Positions 42,535 to 54,500 of a DNA stretch of 64,000 nucleotides are shown piece after piece. The notes beneath the pieces were generated by a model. The model made no database searches and was not told the DNA's origin. It worked only from the letters and a program-made list of their open reading frames with translations. Origin of the DNA: Malachius bipustulatus (Eukaryota > Arthropoda > Insecta > Coleoptera > Melyridae); contig OU342639.1 of assembly GCA_910589415.1 (NCBI GenBank), forward strand, positions 30,636,268 through 30,700,267, written 5' to 3'. The position numbers and the translations under genes were made by a program. The first letter of the stretch is position 1, and every line of letters starts with the position of its first letter.

Positions 42535-42667
42535 TACAGGGTGAGTCTTAAACTGTGGATACCAAATATTATATTATACAGTACCAGTATTGGTTGAGAG
42601 CTGTAAAAAAAGTAAAAACTTGTAAATTGACATATTTAAGACCACCATTTAAGACTCTCTCCCTGTA
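42535..42667. mobile_element. 133-bp inverted-repeat element
   Basis: Left tacagggtgagtcttaaac, right tttaagactctctccctgta. Very short, with no coding sequence. Confidence 0.65.
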
Positions 42668-42693
42668 GAGTTATTTTACTGTATGTAATATTA

Positions 42694-43370
42694 TACAGTG
42701 TGGAAAGAACTAATGCATAAATTCAATAATTCTGTTGATATTGATTTTTTGGAAAAAATATCGAAGGGGTAGAGCGATTTTGACTGTGACAAATATTTTC
42801 AGTTCCTGGTGTCCTTTGTTTTTTTATGCTATGATGTCATATATTTTTTTTTAAATCACAACCTATATTTTTATGATTGATTTTGGTTGTACTGTGTTGT
42901 ATTTGAAAATAATCGAGAAAAACAGTCCCAAAGTTTTAGTAATCAAAATTTGATGTTTTTTGTTAAAGATTATGAATATAAAAGCAGTTGAAAAATCAGA
43001 TTGAGAAGTCATAGTAGTAATGATAACTTCGAGAGTCGAACTAGATCAATTTTCTCTATTTAATGAATTTTCAATATTCGAACTTTAAGAATGTTTTCAC
43101 GAGATTTTCAAATATAACATATTGAAAATGTTATACAGTTGGAAACGGAATAAAAAGTACTACCAAAACCAATAATAAAAAATGTAGGTTATCATTAAAA
43201 AAATTAAAAAAGGAATTGATGACGTCATAACATGAAAAACAAATGACACCAGAAACTGAAAATATTTGCGACAATCAAAATCACAAAACCCTTCGATTTT
43301 CTTTCCAAAAAATTAATATCAACGGAATTATTGAATTTATCAGGTGTTATTACTTACTTTCCACACTGTA
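42694..43370. mobile_element. 677-bp fold-back element
   Basis: Left tacagtgtggaaagaactaa, right acttactttccacactgta, with long matching arms (for example 'ttcagttcctggtgtcc' and 'gacaccagaaactgaaaat'). A 'gacgtcata' lies near the right arm. No coding sequence. Confidence 0.85.
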
Positions 43371-44427
43371 TAATTAAGAATAATATGTTTGTTAAGTTAT
43401 AGTACCTACTTATGTGGTACATATTTCCAATTCAACTTTTTATTACAGATTTTCTTTTTTCACTGTTGTTTTTATTAGCTCTTTTCACCTACTATGCCTG
43501 AAAACAACTCATTTTAACTCAAAAAATATGGCTGAAAATGATACTTTCCAATCCCTAGGGGGATAAAAATTTATTTATTCACGATTTCGTAGATCTATTC
43601 TGACAAACCCAAGCACATTTTCATTCAGACTTGACACTTTTGAAGTGTTACGTACTTAACTGAATTGCACAACAGTTTTAATTGGTGTTTTGCTTTTGAA
43701 TCAAAGCTAATAGAAGTGAAATAATCATCCTCTAATCATAATAACCATGATTAATATTGTTAATTTTGTGAAAAGGTATGGAAAATGGGGTGCCTCCGAG
43801 CTTGCTGCTCAGTATCATTTGACTTGATTTACCTTACCATCATCCATTTTCTTGTGGTACAGGTATATTTTTTACTTATGGACTCGGTAACCTTAACTTC
43901 TGTGACAAAATAGAACGCCCCCAAAGTTTTGGAATAAGATCAACAAAAGTGTGAAATTCAAAACCCGTAGACGCTAATGTCATTTGTGTATTTTCATTTG
44001 AAGTTCCTTTTTTAATTAGACCATTATGTAAGTAATAAATAAGTATGTCATTAAAATTTATTGCTAAGTAAAGCTATCTTAAATTACTTGGAAGGGGTTG
44101 AAAAAAATTAGATTTATGCAATAAATTTTTATTTACCTCCTAAAACAGTGCAAGATATTCATAGCAGTGAAAGGTTGTAGTATTAATTATTTCAAGTAAG
44201 GTTTCAATCAGCTAGCAGCCAGAGTTACATCGATAAAATCAATAAAAAGTTTAAAAAATGCTATATTTTAAAAAGCTATCTTAAAAGAACTAAAGGTAAA
44301 AGCAATAATTTGTAAAGAATTTACAGAATCACTCGATCGATAGTTTGCTTTTCTGGGAATCTAAAACTGTTTTACATATTGTAAGAATATTAGTTATTAG
44401 GGTTTTCTTATTCTGTATACAAAGTGC
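43371..44427. other. Non-coding region between U2SURP and glycogenin
   Basis: No gene recognised. On the minus strand a candidate AATAAA (complement at 44128-44133) lies about 300 bp past the stop at 44428, suitable for a long glycogenin transcript. Confidence 0.45.
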
Positions 44428-46172
44428 TCATTTTTTAGGTTTTCCAGTCTTTTTTCCACTTCCATTGCCTTGTTTTCTTGGAGGGGGTGTTGGGGTTTCA
44501 ACAGGCTTTGCTGGCCCTGCTTCACTAATCTTCTGTTCTTTTTCCTGGCTTGGAGCAGGTTTTTGATCAGCGGGTTTTTTACAATCGCCACTCTCTTTCT
44601 GAGGTTCCGCAACTTTTGCACCTTCTTTTATTTGTTTCTTGTCTTCCTTGGGTGGTTGTGATTTTGAACACTGTTTAGATTCTTTATCTGGTTTCGTGCA
44701 TTTAGTTGGTTTAGAGCAAGTCGTTTGACATTCAGGCGACTCTTTACATTCTTTTGAAGCCTTTGCAACACTAACTGGAACTTCTTCTCCACTCTTTGCA
44801 CTGTCTTTACCTTCCAATGCCTTTGTTGCTGACTCTTCTTTACAGGGAACGTTTTCAGGTTTAATAACCTGAGTGTCTACATTTTTTGGTACTTCTGTAA
44901 CTTGGGCAGTTTCCTTAACTACGGGACACTCTGTACATTCTTTAGAGACTTCTTTACAAGGCTCAATTTTTTCAGGGACAGGCTCAGCAGTTTGAGGAAC
45001 CTCAGTACTAGGTGGAGCACCCAAAGGAATTGCTACTGATTTTTGCTGTGATTCTGTAGGTGCTGTTTGGTCAACAGTAATAGGTGTGGCTGGTTTTTCT
45101 TCTTGTGGGGGTTTAGCTGTTTCTGTAAGTTTTTCAATACCTTCACCTGGCTTGACAACTTCACCAACTGGTTCTTCTGGAAGTTTCGTTTTAACTTCTG
45201 TAAGAGCTAGTGATTTATTCTCTGTAGGTGTTGCAGCTGCCTCTTTTTGAACTTCTGGAGTAGTTGCTTTTGTATCTTCAGTCTTTGGTGTCTTACTGTC
45301 CTTGGGTGTTTCAGTAACAACTGGTGTTACACTTTCTTTGATAGCCTCTGCTACAGTCTGTGCTTCAGCAGATGTTTTAACATCTTTTACTGATTCAGCT
45401 GGTGCTTTATCATCTTTTGGTGCTTCAGCCAGAATAGGTGTCTTTTCTTCTTTAGGTGCTTCAACTGGAACAGCTGTCGTTTCTTTTTTGGGCAAGTCAA
45501 CCGGGCTAGTCACAGCAGTGATATTTTCGATTGGAGCAACTACATCAGCCTTTTTCTCGTCTTTTGGTACTTCCGTTGTTGCAGCTATTGTTTGAACATC
45601 AGCTGGTTTGGTCTGTTCTGAAGCTTTTGTGCTTGGTATTTGTTCTTGTTTTGGAGGTTCCACAGATGACTGGATATCTTTTGGAGGTACCGCTTGGGCA
45701 TCCAAAGGCACTGGAGTACTTTGAACTACAGGTGGTGTCGTGGCTGTGGGTTGAGCAGGTGCCACTACTGGTACCTCGCTGATGACTGGAGCAGTTTCTA
45801 GAAGTTTCTGTTCTTCTTTTGTGGGAGCTTCACTAACGGGTACTGTTTCTGTACCTGCAGGTAAAGGTGCAACAGGAGGAACTTGTGGTAAATCATCCTT
45901 TGGAGTTGAAGTTGAAACTACTTCTGGTTTAACTGCTGATATTTCTGTGACTGGTTTAGCAACTTCAGCTGCTGGTATAGCTACTTGAGTTTCTGTAGGT
46001 GCTGTAGCAGATGTTTCTGTACAGGGTATAGGAGAAATCAGTACTGGGTCGTCCTTTGGTTTCTCCGAATTTAGTGCTGTTTCTGAAACTTGGTCAGGTT
46101 TTGGTGGTTCTTGCTGCAAAACTTGCACTGCTTTTTCCTCTTTTGGCGTTTCTTCTGCTTTTTGTTCTTTTG
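44428..46172 (-). CDS. Predicted glycogenin C-terminal extension exon
   Basis: Uninterrupted frame of 581 codons after an acceptor (tatatttgcag, exon from 46172). It is not recognisable as a domain: low-complexity, rich in Pro, Glu, Lys, Val, Thr and Ala, with loose repeats such as TEVPKDEKKAD and EAPKEEKTP, then a Cys-containing stretch (SKECKESPECQTTCSKPTKC) and a basic end GSGKKTGKPKK. The acceptor phase needs one base from the previous exon. The upstream glycogenin exon contains an internal donor GTAAGA at 48707 in just that phase, right after ...DSFDNIW. Joining them would give a long glycogenin of about 1114 aa. This fits the long, disordered glycogenin isoforms known from insects, but it could instead be the last exon of a separate gene. 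Confidence 0.6.
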
Positions 46173-46699
46173 CTGCAAATATACATGCAGGGGTCATACT
46201 CGGTCACTATTTTACATATAAATACATATTTTTTTGTTTTCAAATTCTCCCAAAAAATTGAAGTACACACTGAATAAAGGTTTTAATTTTGTATTTTTAA
46301 ATTTTAAAATTTAAATTTGCCATAACATTCTAGTTACCTGAAACTACCCAAATTCAGCTCTTAGTTTGCAGATGTACCTACCTACATCTGCATTCTAGAA
46401 TAAGTGAAGTTGAGTTTGGAAAGAGAAGGATACATTTTATTTATAAAAACAACAGAGGAAGCTGAAGGCATTTATTTTCTCTTTCTCTTCACTGGAGAGG
46501 AACGTCTTGAATTCAGTCAGTGTAACACACAAATAAAAACGATATTGTAGGTCAATATTATTCAATTTATTATATTCATCGAACAAGTTTTATAATTTTA
46601 CAAGCTCCAAGTTTTTTAATTGAATCTTGAATCGAAATTGGGATGTTCTTCAATTTTTAGTGTGTCGTGTGTGTAATTACTGTATGTTTAGAGAGATAA

Positions 46700-47660
46700 A
46701 AATCACCTTAGCTTGGTCTTGGAAAACCCAGATCAAATTAAGGCTAACTTAGATAAATCAGAGGCAATTAAGAAAAAAATATTTGATATAGACTCTGAGC
46801 AAAAGAAAACTGACTGGCTTAAGCACGAAGTTGAAGTGTGTACAAATATAATTGAAGTTGAAAATGCTCTGAGTGATTTACTAGAAGACCGGGCAATGCT
46901 CCAACAACACTGGATAAGCTTCGACAGGACCCCGAGAACTGTGATGAGAAGCAACTAAAGACCCTAAAAGAAGAAACTGAAGTTCGATCTTTACAAATAC
47001 AAGACTCGCAACAAAAAATATTAGATTTCAGTGAAGATTCAAACAAAGCACGAACTCGTTGGGATAATATCCAGTCAATGGCCGAAGCAAAAATTGCTTT
47101 AAAAACCTTGAGGCAAATGATTGCAGATAATAAAAAGAGTGAAGTTTTACCACTTAGTAAGAATAGTTCAATTTCATCACGTCTAGAAGATCTCAACAAT
47201 TAAGTGGAAAAATTGTCATGCGAAAACAATCTGCTAATTGAAAAACATGCTCAGGAAATTTCCTGTTTGGAAAAAGATTATGGCGAGAAAGTTTGTTTGC
47301 CTTTAAAACGACTGGAAGGAAAACCCACCAATGGTGACCTTGAGAAGATAATATTCTCAGATAGAGAAGAAAAACAAAAAATTGAAACAGGAGGTGTGAT
47401 TCGCTCAATGAGAAGTTATTGGCTGCTCTTTAGGAGAAACAATCTAATGCAAATGATGTGTTTAAGACTCCAGACAATATTGATAAGCGTAGTATTTTGA
47501 AAAAAAAAGAAGACAGGTAATTCATCATCAAATCCAGATGGAAAAGAAAATGAACTCGACATTAGTGATCGTTTTGATATTGAGGATGACCCCGATAAAG
47601 ACCCTGACTGGAGAAAAACTCCAATGGGAAATGTGCAGCCTCCCTCTAGTGACCGCTTGA
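46700..47660 (+). pseudogene. KIF4-type chromokinesin remnant
   Basis: Antisense to glycogenin, in the intron before its extension exon. It codes for part of the kinesin-4 stalk and tail: LENPDQIKANLDKSEAIKKK, NALSDLLEDRAMLQQH, then LQIQDSQQKILDFSEDS, RWDNIQSMAEAKIALKTLRQ, ending with DIEDDPDKDPDWRKTPMG. The block around DLQQKLLDAES...RW.NI....EAK.ALK of KIF4/KLP3A proteins is clearly recognisable. Broken by a frameshift near 46915, a stop after RLEDLNN near 47202 and further shifts near 47390-47510. No motor domain is present and no introns are visible, so a truncated retrocopy is likely. Coiled-coil composition alone could mislead, but the RWxNI...ALK block is specific. Confidence 0.65.
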
Positions 47661-48513
47661 TACCCATATGATCAGTGATTAAGATACTCTTCGCTACTCT
47701 AATTTTTCGCCTCTCTTCAAAAGCACGCTTTCCCATTGGAGTTACAAAAAAACTCTTTTTAATAATAAAAAACTGTTCCTGAGATATCGCCAAAAAACTT
47801 TTTTGACACCCTATATCGTGCATTTACGCACCCATGTTAATAGGAACATGTATCACTACCTCAAAGTTAACTATATTCACTCTTTCTCTTTTTTTTTACA
47901 ATTCGATACTGAGATAAATGTCACCAAAGCAGTAAACTATGTGGCATTCACCATATAAGACTTTCCCTGTATATGCCTATTGTTTATAGTTATCTAGATA
48001 AAATAAAAAAATAATAAATACATTTATTGGTTACTTATTTCAGAAGAAAAGTCGCTAAAAAGGTTTATTGTACTACAAGAAGTCACTTTTTACTATTACT
48101 AATGTTTTTATCCAAGACGGATAATACCTCTGTTTTTCAATCTTACTTTCGCTTTATGTTACAACATACCTTTAAAACAACCAAACTTCTCACAATTGTT
48201 AGTAGCACAACAGTTAGAATTAATGAAAATACAATATTATTGTTTCAATTTAAAACCTCTTCAAACAACTAAAAAACGGGTAGCCATGTAAGTTTTTAGA
48301 GGTAAACCCACAAAAATAATAAAAATCAAGATTATAAAATTTATATTATTTTATAACAAAAAAAAAAATAAATAAATTAAAAAATATTCTAGTACAAAAA
48401 TGGCATGCAATAAAACAAGAGCAGAAATTATTTCTGTACGTATAGAACAGAATGCTTGCAGTAATAAAACATCAAAATGCGGCATCATAAAACAAAAGCA
48501 GCAGATCTGGAAA

Positions 48514-51500
48514 TCATGTCTTCATTTTTTCAAACAACACACATTTAGTTTTTACACCTTCAGTTTTCGTTGCGGTAGTCGGCACAGCCGCAACTTCTGG
48601 TGCGGCGGTCGGCACAGCTGCAACTTCTGGTGCGGCGGTCGGCACAGCTGCAACTTCTGGTTCGGCTTGAACAGCTGGGCAGGTAGCTAGAGTTTCGCAT
48701 ATCTTACTCCATATATTATCGAATGAGTCACGTCCCAAATAATCAATATTTCCAACTTCCCAACTCTGTCTTCTTAATTGGTCTTCCAAAGCAATCTGCT
48801 CTGCCGAACGAGGACTGCCAAGTGTCAATTGGGCAAAAGCTCCGGCCAGCCCTTTCTGTACAAAAAAAAAACTCCACTAAGTCAAGTGCTTTTTATAACT
48901 GCCAAAAATGCAAATGCAAAAACAGATTGGCGTTTTTAACTACCTGTCTTTGTAAAATATGAAATTAATTAGAATAATTAAAAGCACTCACATCTTTTTT
49001 TTTAATAATCAAGTAGGTATCTTACAGGGTAGGTATGGTACGAAAATCTTCAGTTTAGCCCCGTATACGGGGAACTAATTATCTAACAAATTTAAAAATT
49101 AACACCAATGACGGGTGTCATATCAGAAGTCATCATGAATTTTTCATTGTGCTTATACAAATTATTGAACCCTTATTAGTATACATTTTTTAGGCTATTG
49201 ATTGTGTCCTAATTAACAGGGCAATAAGAAACTATCAAAAAAGCGTGCTTTTATTGCACGAATAAGTAAACTATTTCGATATAAAATTGCATTATATACA
49301 AAAAATTTCCCATTAACTATACCTGAATTTTGCTTCATTTTCGAGATTTAAAATAAAAAACTGAAAGGGGCGTACGTACTTTCAATTGCGACCCTCTAAT
49401 AAAAACCCGCTTTGTTGGTTCCTTTCTGTAAGACAATCAATAGCCTATAAGCCTAACTGAAGATTTTCGCTCCAGACCCTATGTAAGTATACTATGAGTA
49501 CTTCATAAACACATTCTATGTACATAAATCTGTATTTACTTACGTCACATTTTTCATCAATAGTGTCAGTGTCCTTATATACATTGCTAGCAGGCAGCTG
49601 GTGATTTTCGCTTGTTTTGTCAGGAGTAACAGAAAACGGGTTACTTTCAGGATCTTCAGGGAATGAATTGATTATTTCTGATTGCACGGGATCACAAGGT
49701 TTCGAAGTATGGGAATGAGTTTCGGATTTGTCAGCGTTATGTACGCAAGACTGTTCATATGAAACGTTAGGAACATTTTTGGATTGACGATCCGTCATAA
49801 TACAACAAGAAGTTGTTGTTTCTGACTCTGGCTGACTTTGATTATTATCTTGGGTGTGAATGTGAGAATCAGTGTTACCACTGCGGTTATATGTATTGTG
49901 AGATTCAAAAGGCATAGATTTAGGTGACAAGTCTTGAGTGGTGTTAATTTGAGAAACTGACTGGTGAGAGGTATTACTAGAATATGAGGTAAAAGAAGAA
50001 TGGTGTATCACATTGGCAGCTTGTCTAGAGTCAAACTGCGTATCATCTTTTGTATCTAAAACTAGAGTTTGACTTTCGGAATAGTCTTCCCAAGGATCCC
50101 AGACATCTCTATAATCATGTATGGGTGTTTCGATGTTAATGGATTTATTTGGATGAGATAATGTGATGGACGGATGAAGAGAAGGGAAATCTGTGTAGCT
50201 TCGTGCCTGAACAAACGATAGCATGCAAAAAGAAAGAAAAACAATCCATATCAGTTAAAAGTTTTCAAGAATTATCATATAAATATATGCCAATTCAACT
50301 CAAAACACAGAAGCGGGTTGAAATTGTAACATGCAATATTGCAATATGCACATCTCACATACAAAATATTAAGTTATTCATTGAACTTTTGATGAGGTGT
50401 CCCACTTAGAGATACAACTATTATTTATGCATTTCTTCAACTCGATAATAGCAAAGCGGTCGTAAAAAATAGTCAATTTTATTGTTCTGAAATCTATTCA
50501 AAACCAATAAATTTAAAGTAAATTTGGGCTACCCTATCATATAGCTAGACAATATTCAGTCAACAATTATTGCGGAATTCAACAAATAATAATTATCTAC
50601 AGAAGCTCGATTCATTTACTCAATTACCAAGTAGGTATAAAAAAAATCCTTGACTATCTGATTTATATTCTCAGTCCTTTGTATTTTTTTCAGCATCTGC
50701 TGTAAAACTTGCATATTCCATATACCGGGTGTCCCAGACTTAATTGACCAGGCCATATCTCATATACAGGTTAAGATAATCAAGCCGAATAAAATGACAG
50801 CATGAAAACAACCCCCACTCCAACATCCCCTAAGTTACAGCCCCCACCCTTAAAAAAATGAATAGCACCCTGTATATATTTTTGTACATTCAAAACCAAG
50901 TATTCGATTCTCTATTCAGATGATTTAGCAGATTCAAAATTGGTTGAGAAATAACCAAGAAAAGGTAATGTGCTGGCCAAATAGCTGGTAAAAGCTAAAG
51001 GCCATAAACCCTAAAGAAGAAGAAGAAGAAGAAAAGGTTCATCAAGGTGGTCATGACTTTTTATCTTAACTTTCTCTGGATGACTTTAGCTGTCAAAATT
51101 TATCAATAATTTTGGTCATAGTTTTTAATTGGCAGGTCATTATGGTTCATGATGAAGTGCTTGTTTTATTTTAATAAATTTCCCCATAAATCAGATTATT
51201 AAATAAATTGTTTGGACTTTAATTATAATAAATAACTATCACCTGCCTGTTAAAAACTATGACTAAATATTGATAAATTTTGACAGCAAAAGTCATCCAG
51301 CGAAAGTTAAGATAAAAATCATCTGAATAGGGAATCGAATACTGGTTTTGAATATACAAAAATATATACAGGGTGCTATTCATTGTTTTAAGGGTGGGGG
51401 TTGTTTTCATGCTGTCATGCTATACAGCTTGAAAAATTGTAATAATATGCCTTTTATTCGGCTCGATTATCTCAACCTGTATATGAGATATGGCGTGGTC

Positions 51501-54500
51501 AATTAAGTCTGGGACACCCGGTATAAGGAGTCTCTTGCATCATCCACCTGACAAATCTGACTTGGTCAAATTAAGTTGTGCCACGAAGAGCTCTAACCTT
51601 AAATTGGAATTCTCCTGGACGCTTTTTTCATCTGCTACCTACTTGACTTAGTGCTGGTAAAAAGTTTTTTTTTTTGAGTTTCAAATGTGTTAAACTGGCA
51701 ATTGAACGTTTTACTTTTTCCTTATACCTATTATAGACAGATAAGCCAATTTGTTTCTTTTCTTTCTATTTTTTCAATTGTTTTTTTTAGAATAGTACTA
51801 ATTTTTCTTTAGAATAATTCAGAACAAATACTGACTTTTTGGAAAATTTGTTTTCCAAAATTAGAATTCTAGGTGATTTGTAATGGGACACCTCTACATG
51901 GCACTAAATAAAATAACTACAGCAGTAGGTATAATATTTAAGGATTTGTTTGAGAAATGTGTCATATGTTTTAAATTTTTTGTCTTAAATTAGGTACTCA
52001 TACGAGAACAGAATGATAAGTGTGGTAAAAATTGAAGTAGAAATATTTTTCAGCAAAAAATCTCATTACAGAAAATGGGAACACTTTTTTTGGGCAAATT
52101 AACCTTCAACAGGCTTGAATGATCGACTCGAACTACCTGCTTGTGAAGAGAAAATTCTACATATATTCAGAATTACTTGGAAATCAACAAAATAAGATAA
52201 AACGATCACGACTAATAAAGTTTGAGTGTTATCGTTCAACTGCGTTTGAAACCCTCATCCTAGTTCATCAAATGGCGATCCTGTGACGAATTTTATCATA
52301 TCACAGTCTGCTGTTAATGGCTGTCTAAACTAAACTAAAAGACAAAGTTTTAATGGGGCTTAGTAAAAGACAGTACCCATTTCCCATTTGATAAATGTGG
52401 GACACTTCTTTTTTTAGGTTATTATAGGAGACTTATCACGCCGCTCTCGTAGTTTGTTAATAATAAATTTTTGTACATAAATTTTCTGAATTGCAAAAAC
52501 AATAATAAGAACTTCAGGTGAGTGCTAATTAGTAAAAAAAACCAGTTGCAGTTAATTAATAATTATTAGTTACATCTACTGACCTTCATCTCATTTAAAT
52601 ATCCTGGAGAGGGTTTATCGTATAAACAAAAAATTACGTATAAAAACTACATTCCTATAATTTTTATGTGCCAAAATTAGATCAGGTTATTCAGTAAGGA
52701 TTCTCGTACTTTGACAGATGTTTTAAAAGTTATTTCTTGCTTTGAGTAACAATTTAATTTAATCATGGCCAATATATGGTTCAATAACTTTTGGAAATTT
52801 ATCATTAAAATGGGATCTCTTTTTTATCTAAACAATAGAGGTGGAATCAGACACTTGACTGTTATAGCGAATTCGAGTTACTGCACTTTTCTGCTCCGGG
52901 TGCGCACCGAGACGGAATCTCGTGTTCGATTTGTAGGACTCCGTTCCAGTGCTTTTCGTAATCGTATTCGAGTTAAAGTGAACTCTAGCGGTGCATATCG
53001 TAATTGTGTTCGAGTTACACTTGCTCTCTGGCAGTGCATAGGAAAATATGTTCGAGTCGTATGGCGGAACTGTCCCGGAGCAAAATAAACTGCACCGTCA
53101 AATTTGATGGTGCAACGGTGCACTCCCGTAAATTTAGAGGTTAGAAATAGCGGGAAAATTAAATATTGATTCCTTACTGATTCCTAGTAATTCCTTAAAC
53201 CAAAAATTTGCGGATAAGTACATTTTACGTATTGTATGAATTACAACTTATTACAATAATTAAAATGGATCACGCCTTGTAGTTCCACGACTCTGTTATA
53301 ATAAGAATAACATCATAACAACAAACAACCGTGATAGCAGGTATAGGATAGGGATAGGTAGAAGGCTATAAGGAAAATGCAGACTGGAGGGAAACTGGAT
53401 TGCACACTGCACTGCACCGGTGCATGGCGCTCTCGCTCTGGCTCTGGTTCTGGCCTGCCCTGACACAGTTCGGTTCCATACAGAGTCGAAATGCGAAAGT
53501 TCTGCTCCGGACTGGAGCAGAATTCTGGGCAGAACTGATTCAGAGACAGATCGATCTCGCTCTGAGCAAGTGCAGTCAACTCGAATTCGCTATTAGAGTA
53601 AAAATTAAAAATTGATATTCTTACTTTATTTATTCAAGTTCAAAGAACGAGCGTCCTTAATGGAAAACCCATGACATCGTATGAAAAATTGTATCACATA
53701 TTGTTACCCTATTATTAGAAGACAAAACAAATGATACAAATTCCTTTAAAAATAATTAATCTGGTACATGAATGTAAAATTTCTTACCATACTTGATGAC
53801 AGTTCTGGATGAATAAGATTACAGAATATGTCCCACCATTTTTGCAGGAGACCTTGCAAATGGTTCAGTCCTCCTGAAGGATGCACCTGTCTTGATAATG
53901 TGTCAAAGTATTGCAGCCAAGGTTTACTCGAACCAATAAAATGTACAATTTTGGCATTCGCTCCATATCTAAGAATTAGAGATTAGTAAATAATTCGAAA
54001 GCAGATTTTTGAAACTTTTCCTCAACTTCGTAGGTACTTACTGTTTGAATGCTGGCAAGTACGAATAGCAAGCAGTGGAACACATATTATATATAAAAGG
54101 AAGATGCTTGCTTATATCCTTTTGGGACCAATCAGAAAAGTAAAGATTTAATAACCCTTGATCGCCTCCTAGAAGAATTTTTATTTGAGTCAAAATTGAT
54201 TTTTTTTTTTTAATTAATTACCATCAAAGCTGCCTTTGTCCAATGCAAATTGCACTAGTTTGTCATAAGTCTCGTTTGAAGGACGGTATACAAATACACC
54301 GGAGTTGAAACAGTCTGGCCAACCAACATCGGGGGCAGCAGAAAATTCCTCTCTATCGAACAATTCATCACAGTTTTGCACAACCTAGAATTAAATTGAA
54401 AAAAATAAATAAATAAAAATTCTCCAACTTCAACAAGAGAATAAAAAAAAATTCTGCTAACCAAAGTATCGGCGTCTAGGAACACACATTTCTCAAATTG

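Noticed and set aside
44345..46277. Several plus-strand open frames opposite the long exon
   Set aside because: They are antisense shadows of the Pro/Glu/Lys-rich minus-strand exon, with no splice or domain support.
49445..50224. Separate Ser/Thr-rich protein starting [10 protein letters not shown]
   Set aside because: The acceptor at 50207 and donor at 49543 are in phase with the flanking glycogenin exons, so it is the linker exon; the upstream ATG is intronic.
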